From Actinernus sp. WN-2022 (Eukaryota; Cnidaria; Anthozoa; Actiniaria; Actinernidae): 64,000 nucleotides of DNA. Below are positions 9,743 through 21,909 of the stretch, piece by piece. Below the pieces are notes generated by a model, which was not told the DNA's origin, did no database searches, and saw nothing but the letters and a program-made list of their open reading frames with translations. Both the position numbers and the translations under genes were made by a program. The DNA is taken from NCBI GenBank assembly GCA_030867875.1, contig JAOWCC010000416.1, positions 1-64,000 of the forward strand, in the 5' to 3' direction. How positions within the stretch are numbered: the first letter of the stretch is position 1; each line of letters opens with the position of its first letter.

Positions 9743-11448
9743 ATGAATAAACAAATAAATAAATACAACGCATCATCCTGCATCATCCTGCATCATCCTG
9801 CATCATCCTGCATCATCCTGCATCATCCTGCATCATCCTGCATCATCCTGCATCATCCTGCATCATCCTGCATCATCCTGCATCATCCTGCATCATCCTG
9901 CATCATCCTGCATCATCCTGCATCATCCTGCATCATCCTGCATCATCCTCCATCATCCTGCATATTCGTGCATCATCCTGCATCATCCTGCATCATCCTG
10001 CATCAACCTGCATCATCCTGCATCATCCTGCATCAACGTGCATCAACCTGCATCAACGTGCATCATCCTGCATCAGTCTGCGTTATCCTCCATCATCCTG
10101 CTTCATACTGGCCCATCGTGATTCATGCTGTCCAATCCTGGCTCATCACGAACTAAAGAAAGAACGAAATAGAAAGAAATAAAAAGAAATAGAAAAAAGT
10201 AGAAAGAAATAGAAAGAAATAGAAAGAAATAGAAATACATAAAGAAATTTGTAAATGAATAAACAAATAAATAAATACAACGCATCCTCCTCTTTCGTCC
10301 TACATCATCGTGCATCATCGTGCATCATCCTGCATCATCCTGCATCATCCTGCATCATCGTGCATCATCCTGCATCATCCTGCATCATCCTGCATCAACC
10401 TGCATCATCCTGCATCATCCTGCATCAACCTGCATCAACCTGCATCAACGTGCATCATCCTGCATCAGTCTGCGTTATCCTCCATCATCCTGCTTCATAC
10501 TGGCCCATCGTGATTCATGCTGTCCAATCCTGGCTCATCACGAACTAAAGAAAGAACGAAATAGAAAGAAATAAAAAGAAATAGAAAAAAGTAGAAAGAA
10601 ATAGAAAGAAATAGAAAGAAATAGAAATACATAAAGAAATTTGTAAATGAATAAACAAATAAATAAATACAACGCATCCTCCTCTTTCGTCCTACATCAT
10701 CGTGCATCATCGTGCATCATCGTGCATCATCGTGCATCATCCTGCATCATCCTGCATCATCCTGCATCATCCTGCATCATCCTGCATCATCCTGCATATT
10801 CGTGCATCATCCTGCATCATCCTGCATCATCCTGCATCATCCTGCATCATCCTGCATCATCCTGCATCATCCTGCATCATCCTGCATCATCCTGCATCAT
10901 CCTGCATCATCCTGCATCATCCTGCATATTCGTGCATCATCCTGCATCATCCTGCATCATCCTGCATCATCCTGCATCATCCTGCATCATCCTGCATCAT
11001 CCTGCATCATCCTGCATCATCCTGCATCATCCTGCATCATCCTGCATCATCCTGCATCATCCTGCATCATCCTGCATATTCGTGCATCATCCTGCATCAT
11101 CCTGCATCATCCTGCATCATCCTGCATCATCCTGCATCATCCTGCATCATCCTGCATCATCCTGCATCATCCTGCATCATCCTGCATCATCCTGCATCAT
11201 CCTGCATCATCCTGCATCATCCTGCATCATCCTCCATCATCCTGCATCAACGTGCATCATCCTGCATCAGTCTGCGTTATCCTCCATCATCCTGCTTGAT
11301 ACTGGCCCATCCTGAATCATGCTGTCCAATCCTGGCACATCAAGAACAAAAGAAAGAAAAAAATAGAAAAAAATAAAAATAAATAGGAAAAAGTAGAAAG
11401 AAATAGAAAGAAATAGAAAGAAATAGAAATACATAAAGAAATTTGTAA
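9743..11448 (+). repeat. Transition monomers (512, 392, 802 bp)
   Basis: Monomers start at 9743, 10255 and 10647. Here class A spacers change from atgcataaag to atacataaag, and the head changes from tttcatccta to tttcgtccta. The 10647 monomer holds three catattcgtg markers inside one core (10795, 10925, 11075), spaced 130 and 150 bp. This is a sub-array repeat of 13-15 decamers that recurs at 12190/12319/12479 and 14557/14697/14837. Confidence 0.92.
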
Positions 11449-12051
11449 ATGAATAAACAAATAAATAAATACAACGCATCCTCCTCTTTCATCCTACATC
11501 ATCGTGCATCATCGTGCATCATCCTGCATCATCCTGCATCATCCTGCATCATCGTGCACCATCCCTGCATCATCCTGCATCATCCTGCATGATCCTGCAT
11601 CATCCTGCATCATCCTGCATCATCCTGCATCACCCTGCATCATCCTGCATCATCCTGCATCATCCTGCATCATCCTGCATCATCCTGCATCATCCTGCAT
11701 CATCCTCCCATCATCCTCCATCATCCTGCATCATCCTGCATCATCCTGCATATTCGTGCATCATCCTGCATCATCCTGCATCATCCTGCATCATCCTGCA
11801 TCAACCTGCATCATCCTGCATCATCCTGCATCAACCTGCATCAACCTGCATCAACGTGCATCATCCTGCATCAGTCTGCGTTATCCTCCATCATCCTGCT
11901 TCATACTGGCCCATCGTGATTCATGCTGTCCAATCCTGGCTCATCACGAACTAAAGAAAGAACGAAATAGAAAGAAATAAAAAGAAATAGAAAAAAGTAG
12001 AAAGAAATAGAAAGAAATAGAAAGAAATAGAATACATAAAGAAATTTGTAA
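11449..12051 (+). repeat. Indel-bearing monomer off the 10-bp register
   Basis: This 603-bp monomer breaks the otherwise strict core lattice. It has caccatccctg near 11558 (one extra base), catcctcccatc near 11704 (one extra base) and a one-base loss in the spacer (agaatacat near 12031). It also has private substitutions catgatcctg and catcaccctg. The net length residue is 3 instead of 2. It carries a full head, one catattcgtg and a class A tail. Confidence 0.9.
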
Positions 12052-14418
12052 ATGAATAAACAAATAAATAAATACAACGCATCCTCCTCTTTCGTCCTAC
12101 ATCATCGTGCATCATCGTGCATCATCGTGCATCATCCTGCATCATCCTGCATCATCCTGCATCATCCTGCATCATCCTGCATCATCCTGCATATTCGTGC
12201 ATCATCCTGCATCATCCTGCATCATCCTGCATCATCCTGCATCATCCTGCATCATCCTGCATCATCCTGCATCATCCTGCATCATCTGCATCATCCTGCA
12301 TCATCCTGCATCATCCTGCATATTCGTGCATCATCCTGCATCATCATGCATCATCCTGCATCATCCTGCATCATCCTGCATCATCCTGCATCATCCTGCA
12401 TCATCCTGCATCATCCTGCATCATCCTGCATCATCCTGCATCATCCTGCATCATCCTGCATCATCCTGCATCATCCTGCATATTCGTGCATCATCCTGCA
12501 TCATCCTGCATCATCCTGCATCATCCTGCATCATCCTGCATCATCCTGCATCATCCTGCATCATCCTGCATCATCCTGCATCATCCTGCATCATCCTGCA
12601 TCATCCTGCATCATCCTGCATCATCCTGCATCATCCTCCATCATCCTGCATCAACGTGCATCATCCTGCATCAGTCTGCGTTATCCTCCATCATCCTGCT
12701 TGATACTGGCCCATCCTGAATCATGCTGTCCAATCCTGGCACATCAAGAACAAAAGAAAGAAAAAAATAGAAAAAAATAAAAATAAATAGGAAAAAGTAG
12801 AAAGAAATAGAAAGAAATAGAAAGAAATAGAAATACATAAAGAAATTTGTAAATGAATAAACAAATAAATAAATACAACGCATCCTCCTCTTTCATCCTA
12901 CATCATCGTGCATCATCGTGCATCATCGTGCATCATCCTGCATCATCCTGCATCATCCTGCATCATCCTGCATCATCCTGCATCATCCTGCATCATCCTG
13001 CATCATCCTGCATCATCCTGCATCATCCTGCATCATCCTGCATCATCCTGCATCATCCTGCATCATCCTGCATCATCCTGCATCATCCTGCATCATCCTG
13101 CATCATCCTGCATCATCCTGCATCATCCTGCATCATCCTGCATCATCCTGCATCATCCTGCATATTCGTGCATCATCCTGCATCATCCTGCATCATCCTG
13201 CATCATCCTGCATCATCCTGCATCATCCTGCATCATCCTGCATCATCCTGCATCATCCTGCATCATCCTGCATCATCCTCCATCATCCTGCATCAACGTG
13301 CATCATCCTGCATCAGTCTGCGTTATCCTCCATCATCCTGCTTGATACTGGCCCATCCTGAATCATGCTGTCCAATCCTGGCACATCAAGAACAAAAGAA
13401 AGAAAGAAATAGAAAAAAATAAAAATAAATAGGAAAAAGTAGAAAGAAATAGAAAGAAATAGAAAGAAATAGAAATACATAAAGAAATTTGTAAATGAAT
13501 AAACAAATAAATAAATACAACGCATCCTCCTCTTTCATCCTACATCATCGTGCATCATCCTGCATCATCCTGCATCATCCTGCATCATCCTGCATCATCC
13601 TGCATCATCCTGCATCATCCTGCATCATCCTGCATCATCCTGCATCATCCTGCATCATCCTGCATCATCCTGCATCAGTCTGCGTCATCCTACATCATCC
13701 TGCTTGATACTGGCCCATCCTGAATCATGCTGTCCAATCCTGGCACATCAAGAACAAAAGAAAGAAAGAAATAGAAATAAATAAAAAGAAATAGGAAAAA
13801 GTAGAAAGAAATAGAAAGAAATAGAAAGAAATAGAAATACATAAAGAAATTTGTAAATGAATAAACAAATAAATAAATACAACGGATCCTCCTCTTTCAT
13901 CCCACATCATCGTGCATGATCGTGCATCATCCTGCATCATCCTGCATCATCCTCCATCATTCTGCATCATCCTGCATCATCCTGCATCATCCTGCATCAA
14001 CCTGCATCAACCTGCATCATCCTGCATCATCCTGCATCATCCTGCATCATCCTGCATCATCCTGCATCATCCTGCATCATCCTCCTTCATCCTGCATCAT
14101 CCTGCATCATGCTGCATATTCGTGCATCATCCTGCATCATCCTGCATCATCCTGCATCATCCTGCATCAACCTGCATCATCCTGCATCATCCTGCATCAA
14201 CCTGCATCAACCTGCATCAACGTGCATCATCCTGCATCAGTCTGCGTTATCCTCCATCATCCTGCTTCATACTGGCCCATCGTGATTCATGCTGTCCAAT
14301 CCTGGCTCATCACGAACTAAAGAAAGAACGAAATAGAAAGAAATAAAAAGAAATAGAAAAAAGTAGAAAGAAATAGAAAGAAATAGAAAGAAATAGAAAT
14401 ACATAAAGAAATTTGTAA
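12052..14418 (+). repeat. HOR-II copy 1 (four monomers, 2367 bp)
   Basis: Monomers start at 12052 (801, three catattcgtg markers, class B), 12853 (642, class B), 13495 (362, class B with cgtcatccta before the tail) and 13857 (562, ggatcc head with catcccacatc, class A). The 801-bp monomer has one decamer shortened to nine bases (catcatctg near 12285), which explains its residue of 1. The fourth monomer is the first in the window with a BamHI-type site (13884-13889). Confidence 0.92.
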
Positions 14419-16766
14419 ATGAATAAACAAATAAATAAATACAACGCATCCTCCTCTTTCGTCCTACATCATCGTGCATCATCGTGCATCATCGTGCATC
14501 ATCCTGCATCATCCTGCATCATCCTGCATCATCCTGCATCATCCTGCATCATCCTGCATATTCGTGCATCATCCTGCATCATCCTGCATCATCCTGCATC
14601 ATCCTGCATCATCCTGCATCATCCTGCATCATCCTGCATCATCCTGCATCATCCTGCATCATCCTGCATCATCCTGCATCATCCTGCATCATCCTGCATA
14701 TTCGTGCATCATCCTGCATCATCCTGCATCATCCTGCATCATCCTGCATCATCCTGCATCATCCTGCATCATCCTGCATCATCCTGCATCATCCTGCATC
14801 ATCCTGCATCATCCTGCATCATCCTGCATCATCCTGCATATTCGTGCATCATCCTGCATCATCCTGCATCATCCTGCATCATCCTGCATCATCCTGCATC
14901 ATCCTGCATCATCCTGCATCATCCTGCATCATCCTGCATCATCCTGCATCATCCTGCATCACCCTGCATCATCCTCCATCATCCTGCATCAACATGCATC
15001 ATCCTGCATCAGTCTGCGTTATCCTCCATCATCCTGCTTGATACTGGCCCATCCTGAATCATGCTGTCCAATCCTGGCACATCAAGAACAAAAGAGAGAA
15101 AGAAATAGAAAAAAATAAAAATAAATAGGAAAAAGTAGAAAGAAATAGAAAGAAATAGAAAGAAATAGAAATACATAAAGAAATTTGTAAATGAATAAAC
15201 AAATAAATAAATACAACGCATCCTCCTCTTTCATCCTACATCATCGTGCATCATCGTGCATCATCCTGCATCATCCTGCATCATCCTGCATCATCCTGCA
15301 TCATCCTGCATCATCCTGCATCATCCTGCATCATCCTGCATCATCCTGCATCATCCTGCATCATCCTGCATCATCCTGCATCATCCTGCATCATCCTGCA
15401 TCATCCTGCATCATCCTGCATCATCCTGCATCATCCTGCATCATCCTGCATCATCCTGCATCATCCTGCATCATCCTGCATCATCCTGCATCATCCTGCA
15501 TCATCCTGCATCATCCTGCATCATCCTGCATATTCGTGCATCATCCTGCATCATCCTGCATCATCCTGCATCATCCTGCATCATCCTGCATCATCCTGCA
15601 TCATCCTGCATCATCCTGCATCATCCTGCATCATCCTGCATCATCCTGCATCATCCTCCATCATCCTGCATCAACGTGCATCATCCTGCATCAGTCTGCG
15701 TTATCCTCCATCATCCTGCTTGATACTGGCCCATCCTGAATCATGCTGTCCAATCCTGGCACATCAAGAACAAAAGAAAGAAAGAAATAGAAAAAAATAA
15801 AAAAAAATAGGAAAAAGTAGAAAGAAATAGAAAGAAATAGAAAGAAATAGAAATACATAAAGAAATTTGTAAATGAATAAACAAATAAATAAATACAACG
15901 CATCCTCCTCTTTCATCCTACATCATCGTGCATCATCGTGCATCATCCTGCATCATCCTGCATCATCCTGCATCATCCTGCATCATCCTGCATCATCCTG
16001 CATCATCCTGCATCATCCTGCATCATCCTGCATCATCCTGCATCATCCTGCATCATCCTGCATCATCCTGCATCATCCTGCATCATCCTGCATCATCCTG
16101 CATCATCCTGCATCATCCTGCATCATCCTGCATCATCCTGCATCAACGTGCATCAACCTGCATCAACGTGCATCATCCTGCATCAGTCTGCGTCATCCTA
16201 CATCATCCTGCTTGATACTGGCCCATCCTGAATCATGCTGTCCAATCCTGGCACATCAAGAACAAAAGAAAGAAAGAAATAGAAATAAATAAAAAGAAAT
16301 AGGAAAAAGTAGAAAGAAATAGAAAGAAATAGAAAGAAATAGAAATACATAAAGAAATTTGTAAATGAATAAACAAATAAATAAATACAACGGATCCTCC
16401 TCTTTCATCCCACATCATCGTGCATGATCGTGCATCATCCTGCATCATCCTGCATCATCCTCCATCATTCCGCATCATCCTGCATCATCCTGCATCATCC
16501 TGCATCAACCTGCATCAACCTGCATCATCCTGCATCATCCTGCATCAACGTGCATCAATCTGCATCAACGTGCATCATCCTGCATCAGTCTGCGTTATCC
16601 TCCATCATCCTGCTTCATACTGGCCCATCGTGATTCATGCTGTCCAATCCTGGCTCATCACGAACTAAAGAAAGAACGAAATAGAAATAAATAAAAAGAA
16701 ATAGAAAAAAGTAGAAAGAAATAGAAAGAAATAGAAAGAAATAGAAATACATAAAGAAATTTGTAA
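14419..16766 (+). repeat. HOR-II copy 2 (four monomers, 2348 bp)
   Basis: Monomers start at 14419 (772), 15191 (682), 15873 (492) and 16365 (402). Each matches its counterpart in copy 1 by head and tail type: triple catattcgtg first, cgtcatccta in the third, ggatcc head with catgatcgtg in the fourth. Lengths differ by multiples of ten after allowing for the single-base loss in copy 1. Confidence 0.91.
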
Positions 16767-17468
16767 ATGAATAAACAAATAAATAAATACAACGCATCCT
16801 CCTCTTTCGTCCTACATCATCGTGCATCATCGTGCATCATCCTGCATCATCCTGCATCATCCTGCATCATCCTGCATATTCGTGCATCATCCTGCATCAT
16901 CCTGCATCATCCTGCATCATCCTGCATCATCCTGCCTCATCCTGCATCATCCTGCCTCATCCTGCATCATCCTGCATCATCCTGCATCATCCTGCATCAT
17001 CCTGCATCATCCTGCATCATCCTGCATCATCCTGCATCATCCTGCATCATCCTGCATCATCCTGCATCATCCTGCATCATCCTGCATCATCCTGCATCAT
17101 CCTGCATCATCCTGCATCATCCTGCATCATCCTGCATCATCCTGCATCATCCTGCATCATCCTGCATCATCCTGCATCATCCTGCATCATCCTGCATCAT
17201 CCTGCATCATCCTGCAGCATCCTGCATCATCCTGCATCATCCTGCATCAACGTGCATCAACCTGCATCAACGTGCATCATCCTGCATCAGTCTGCGTCAT
17301 CCTACATCATCCTGCTTGATACTGGCCCATCCTGAATCATGCTGTCCAATCCTGGCACATCAAGAACAAAAGAAAGAAAGAAATAGAAAAAAATAAAAAG
17401 AAATAGGAAAAAGTAGAAAGAAATAGAAAGAAATAGAAAGAAATAGAAATACATAAAGAAATTTGTAA
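16767..17468 (+). repeat. HOR-II-like monomer (702 bp)
   Basis: It has a tttcgtccta head, one catattcgtg near the 5' end, two cctcatcctg copies near 16935-16955 and one cagcatcctg near 17215. Its tail has cgtcatccta and class B. It appears to join the start of a 14419-type monomer to the end of a 15873-type monomer. The cctcatcctg and cagcatcctg markers also occur in the large HOR-III monomer (22319, 27389, 32902). Confidence 0.85.
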
Positions 17469-18452
17469 ATGAATAAAAAAAAAAAAAAAAAAAACGGATC
17501 CTCCTCTTTCATCCCACATCATCGTGCATCATCGTGCATGATCGTGCATCATCCTGCATCATCCTGCATCATCCTGCATCATCCTGCATCATCCTGCATC
17601 ATCCTGCATCATCCTGCATCATCCTGCATCATCCTGCATCATCCTGCATCATCCTGCATCAACGTGCATCATCCTGCATCAGTATGCGTCATCCTCCATC
17701 ATCCTGCTTGATACTGGCCAATCCTGAATCATGCTGTCCAATCCTGGCACATCAAGTACAAAAGAAAGAAAGAAATAGAAAAAAATAAAAAGAAATAGGA
17801 AAAAGTAGAAAGAAATAGAAAGAAATAGAAAGAAATATAAATACATAAAGAAATTTGTAAATGAATAAACAAATAAATAAATACAACGCATCCTCCTCTT
17901 TCATCCTACATCATCGTGCATCATCGTGCATCATCCTGCATCATCCTGCATCATCCTGCATCATCTTGCATCATCGTGCATCATCTTGCATAATCCTGCA
18001 TCATCCTGCATCATCCTGCATCATCCTGCATCATCCTGCATCATCCTGCATCATCCTGCATCATCCTGCATCATCCTGCATCATCCTGCATCATCCTGCA
18101 TCATACTGCATCATCCTGCATCATCCTGCATCATCCTGCATCATCCTGCATCATCCTCCATCATCCTCCATCATCCTGCATATTCGTGCATCATCCTGCA
18201 TCATCCTGCATCATCCTGCATCAACCTGCATCATCCTGCATCATCCTGCATCAACGTGCATCAACCTGCATCAACGTGCATCATCCTGCATCATCCTGCT
18301 TGATACTGGCCCATCCTGAATCATGCTGTCCAATCCTGGCACATCAAGAACAAAAGAAAGAAAGAAATAGAAAAAAATAAAAAGAAATAGGAAAAAGTAG
18401 AAAGAAATAGAAAGAAATAGAAAGAAATAGAAATACATAAAGAAATTTGTAA
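17469..18452 (+). repeat. Two-monomer duplication, copy 1
   Basis: Monomers start at 17469 (392 bp, poly-A head with ggatcc, class B with atcaagtac) and 17861 (592 bp, full head, catattcgtg, class B). The same pair follows at 18453-19455. The second monomer lacks the catcagtctg-cgttatcctc pair before cttgatactg, so its 3' end seems to have been exchanged with a class B tail. Confidence 0.93.
17475..17494 (+). repeat. Poly-A tract replacing the AAAT spacer end
   Basis: Twenty consecutive A occupy the place where other monomers have the 20-bp AAAT-rich stretch with its C and T bases. The flanks (tgaat upstream, cggatcc downstream) are intact, and the length equals the normal one. Confidence 0.95.
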
Positions 18453-19455
18453 ATGAATAAAAAAAAAAAAAAAAAAACGGATCCTCCTCTTTCATCCCAC
18501 ATCATCGTGCATCATCGTGCATGATCGTGCATCATCCTGCATCATCCTGCATCATCCTGCATCATCCTGCATCATCCTGCATCATCCTGCATCATCCTGC
18601 ATCATCCTGCATCATCCTGCATCATCCTGCATCATCCTGCATCAACGTGCATCATCCTGCATCAGTATGCGTCATCCTCCATCATCCTGCTTGATACTGG
18701 CCAATCCTGAATCATGCTGTCCAATCCTGGCACATCAAGTACAAAAGAAAGAAAGAAATAGAAAAAAATAAAAAGAAATAGGAAAAAGTAGAAAGAAATA
18801 GAAAGAAATAGAAAGAAATATAAATACATAAAGAAATTTGTAAATGAATAAACAAATAAATAAATACAACGCATCCTCCTCTTTCATCCTACATCATCGT
18901 GCATCATCGTGCATCATCCTGCATCATCCTGCATCATCCTGCATCATCTTGCATCATCGTGCATCATCTTGCATAATCCTGCATCATCCTGCATCATCCT
19001 GCATCATCCTGCATCATCCTGCATCATCCTGCATCATCCTGCATCATCCTGCATCATCCTGCATCATCCTGCATCATCCTGCATCATACTGCATCATCCT
19101 GCATCATCCTGCATCATCCTGCATCATCCTGCATCATCCTCCATCATCCTCCATCATCCTGCATATTCGTGCATCATCCTGCATCATCCTGCATCATCCT
19201 GCATCAACCTGCATCATCCTGCATCATCCTGCATCAACGTGCATCAACCTGCATCAACGTGCATCATCCTGCATCAGTCTGCGTTATCCTCCATCATCCT
19301 GCTTCATACTGGCCCATCGTGATTCATGCTGTCCAATCCTGGCTCATCACGAACTAAAGAAAGAACGAAATAGAAAGAAATAAAAAGAAATAGAAAAAAG
19401 TAGAAAGAAATAGAAAGAAATGGAAAGAAATAGAAATACATAAAGAAATTTGTAA
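18453..19455 (+). repeat. Two-monomer duplication, copy 2
   Basis: Monomers start at 18453 (391 bp) and 18844 (612 bp). They share private variants with 17469-18452: the poly-A head, cagtatgcgtc, ggccaatcctg, atcaagtac, cataatcctg and catcatactg. The second monomer here keeps the full catcagtctg-cgttatcctc edge and a class A tail, with a G variant (aaatggaaag) in the spacer that recurs in HOR-III monomers at 21036 and 31608. Confidence 0.93.
18459..18477 (+). repeat. Poly-A tract, second copy
   Basis: Nineteen A at the same monomer position as 17475-17494, one base shorter. The single-base difference gives the 18453 monomer its length of 391 instead of 392. Confidence 0.94.
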
Positions 19456-21909
19456 ATGAATAAACAAATAAATAAATACAACGCATCCTCCTCTTTCGTC
19501 CTACATCATCGTGCATCATCGTGCATCATCCTGCATCATCCTGCATCATCCTGCATCATCCTGCATCATCCTGCATCATCCTGCATCATCCTGCATCATC
19601 CTGCATCATCCTGCATCATCCTGCATCATCCTGCATCATCCTGCATCATCCTGCATCATCCTGCATCATCCTGCATCAACGTGCATCATCCTGCATCAGT
19701 ATGCGTCATCCTCCATCATCCTGCTTGATACTGGCCCATCCTGAATCATGCTGTCCAATCCTGGCACATCAAGAACAAAAGAAAGAAAGAAATAGAAATA
19801 AATAAAAAGAAATAGGAAAAAGTAGAAAGAAATAGAAAGAAATAGAAATACATAAAGAAATGTGTAAATGATCAAACAAATAAAAAAATACAACGCATCC
19901 CCCTCTTTCGTCCTACATCATTGTGCATCATCGTGCATCATCCTGCATCATCGTGCATCATCTTTCATCATCCTGCATCATCTTGCATCATCCTGCATCA
20001 TCCTACATCATCCTGCATTATCCTGCATCATCCTGCATCATCCTGCATCAGCCTGCATCAACGTGCATCATCCTACATCATCCTGCATCAGTCTGCGTCA
20101 TCCTCCATCATCCTGCTTGATACTGGCCCATCCTGATACATGCTGTCCAATCCTGGCACATCAAGAACAAAAGGAAAAAAAAAAGAAATAGAAAAAAGTA
20201 GAAAGAAATAGAAATACATAAAGAAATGTATAAATGAATAAACAAATAAATAAATACAACGCATCCTCCTCTTTCATCCTACATCATCGTGCATCATCGT
20301 GCATCATCCTGCATCATCGTGCATCATCCTGCATTATCCTGCATCATCCTTCATCATCCTGCATAACCCTGCAACATCCTGCTTCATTCTGCATCATCCT
20401 GCATCATTCTGCATCATCCTGCATCATCCTGCATCATCCTGCATCATCCTGCATCATCCTGCATCATCCTGCATCATCCTGCATCAGTCTGCGTCCTCCT
20501 CCATCATCCTGCTTGATACTGGCCCATCCTGAATCATGCTGTCCAATCCTGGCACATCAAGAACAAAAGAAAGAAAGAAATAGAAATAAATAAAAAGAAA
20601 TAGGAAAAAGTAGAAAGAAATAGAAAGAAATAGAAATACATAAAGAAATGTGTAAATGATCAAACAAATAAAAAAATACAACGCATCCCCCTCTTTCGTC
20701 CTACATCATTGTGCATCATCGTGCATGATCCTGCATCATCGTGCATCATCTTGCATCATCCTGCATCATCTTGCATCATCCTGCATCATCCTACATCATC
20801 CTGCATTATCCTGCATCATCCTGCATCGTCCTGCATCAACCTGCATCAACGTGCATCATCCTGCATCATCCTGCATCAGTCTGCGTCATCCTCCATCATC
20901 CTGCTTGATACTGGCCCATCCTGATACATGCTGTCCAATCCTGGCACATCAAGAACAAAAGGAAAAAAAATAGAAATAAATAAAAAGAAATAGAAAAAAG
21001 TAGAAAGAAATAGAAATACATAAAGAAATGTATAAATGAATAAACAAATAAATAAATACAACGCATCCTCCTCTTTCATCCTACATCATCGTGCATCATC
21101 GTGCATCATCCTGCATCATCGTGCATCATCCTGCATTATCCTGCATCATCCTTCATCATCCTGCATAACCCTGCAACATCCTGCTTCATTCTGCATCATC
21201 CTGCATCATTCTGCATCATCCTGCATCATCCTGCATCATCCTGCATCATCCTGCATCATCCTGCATCAACGTGCATCAACCTGCATCAACGTGCATCATC
21301 CTGCATCAGTCTGCGTTATCCTCCATCATCCTGCTTCATACTGGCCCATCGTGATTCATGCTGTCCAATCCTGGCTCATCACGAACTAAAGAAAGAACGA
21401 AATAGAAAGAAATAAAAAGAAATAGAAAAAAGTAGAAAGAAATAGAAAGAAATGGAAAGAAATAGAAATACATAAAGAAATTTGTAAATGAATAAACAAA
21501 TAAATAAATACAACGCATCCTCCTCTTTCGTCCTACATCATCGTGCATCATCGTGCATCATCGTGCATCATCCTGCATCATCCTGCATCATCCTGCATCA
21601 TCCTGCATCATCCTGCATCATCCTGCATCATCCTGCATCATCCTGCATCATCCTGCATCATCCTGCATCATCCTGCATCATCCTGCATCATCCTGCATCA
21701 TCCTGCATCATCCTGCATCAACGTGCATCATCCTGCATCAGTATGCGTCATCCTCCATCATCCTGCTTGATACTGGCCCATCCTGAATCATGCTGTCCAA
21801 TCCTGGCACATCAAGAACAAAAGAAAGAAAGAAATAGAAATAAATAAAAAGAAATAGAGAAAAGTAGAAAGAAATAGAAAGAAATAGAAATACATAAAGA
21901 AATGTGTAA
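19456..21909 (+). repeat. HOR-III lead-in (six monomers)
   Basis: Monomers start at 19456 (412), 19868 (366), 20234 (422), 20656 (380), 21036 (452) and 21488 (422). The last five correspond to positions 8-12 of the HOR-III unit defined at 26980-32481. The anchor variant atgatcaaac, which creates a TGATCA site, first appears at 19868. The 20234 and 21036 monomers carry a private run of cataaccctg, caacatcctg and cttcattctg. Confidence 0.93.
20954..21063 (+). repeat. Reference class C spacer (110 bp)
   Basis: This short spacer follows atacatgctg and gcacatcaag. It has a single agaaagaaat copy instead of three, an A-run after aacaaaagg, and atgtataaatg before the anchor. At 110 bp it is 22 bp shorter than classes A, B and D, so class C monomers have lengths near 0 or 1 modulo 10. 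The 19868 monomer has an even shorter 96-bp version (20166-20261). Confidence 0.9.

Noticed and set aside
13911..13930. Regulatory palindrome around catgatcgtg in ggatcc-headed monomers
   Set aside because: The short inverted repeat arises from a single base change in a decamer with TGCA at its joints. Nothing nearby looks like a promoter or gene.
17475..17494. Poly-A as a processed pseudogene or retrotransposition scar
   Set aside because: The flanks are ordinary spacer and head, the length equals the sequence replaced, and no inserted cDNA is present.
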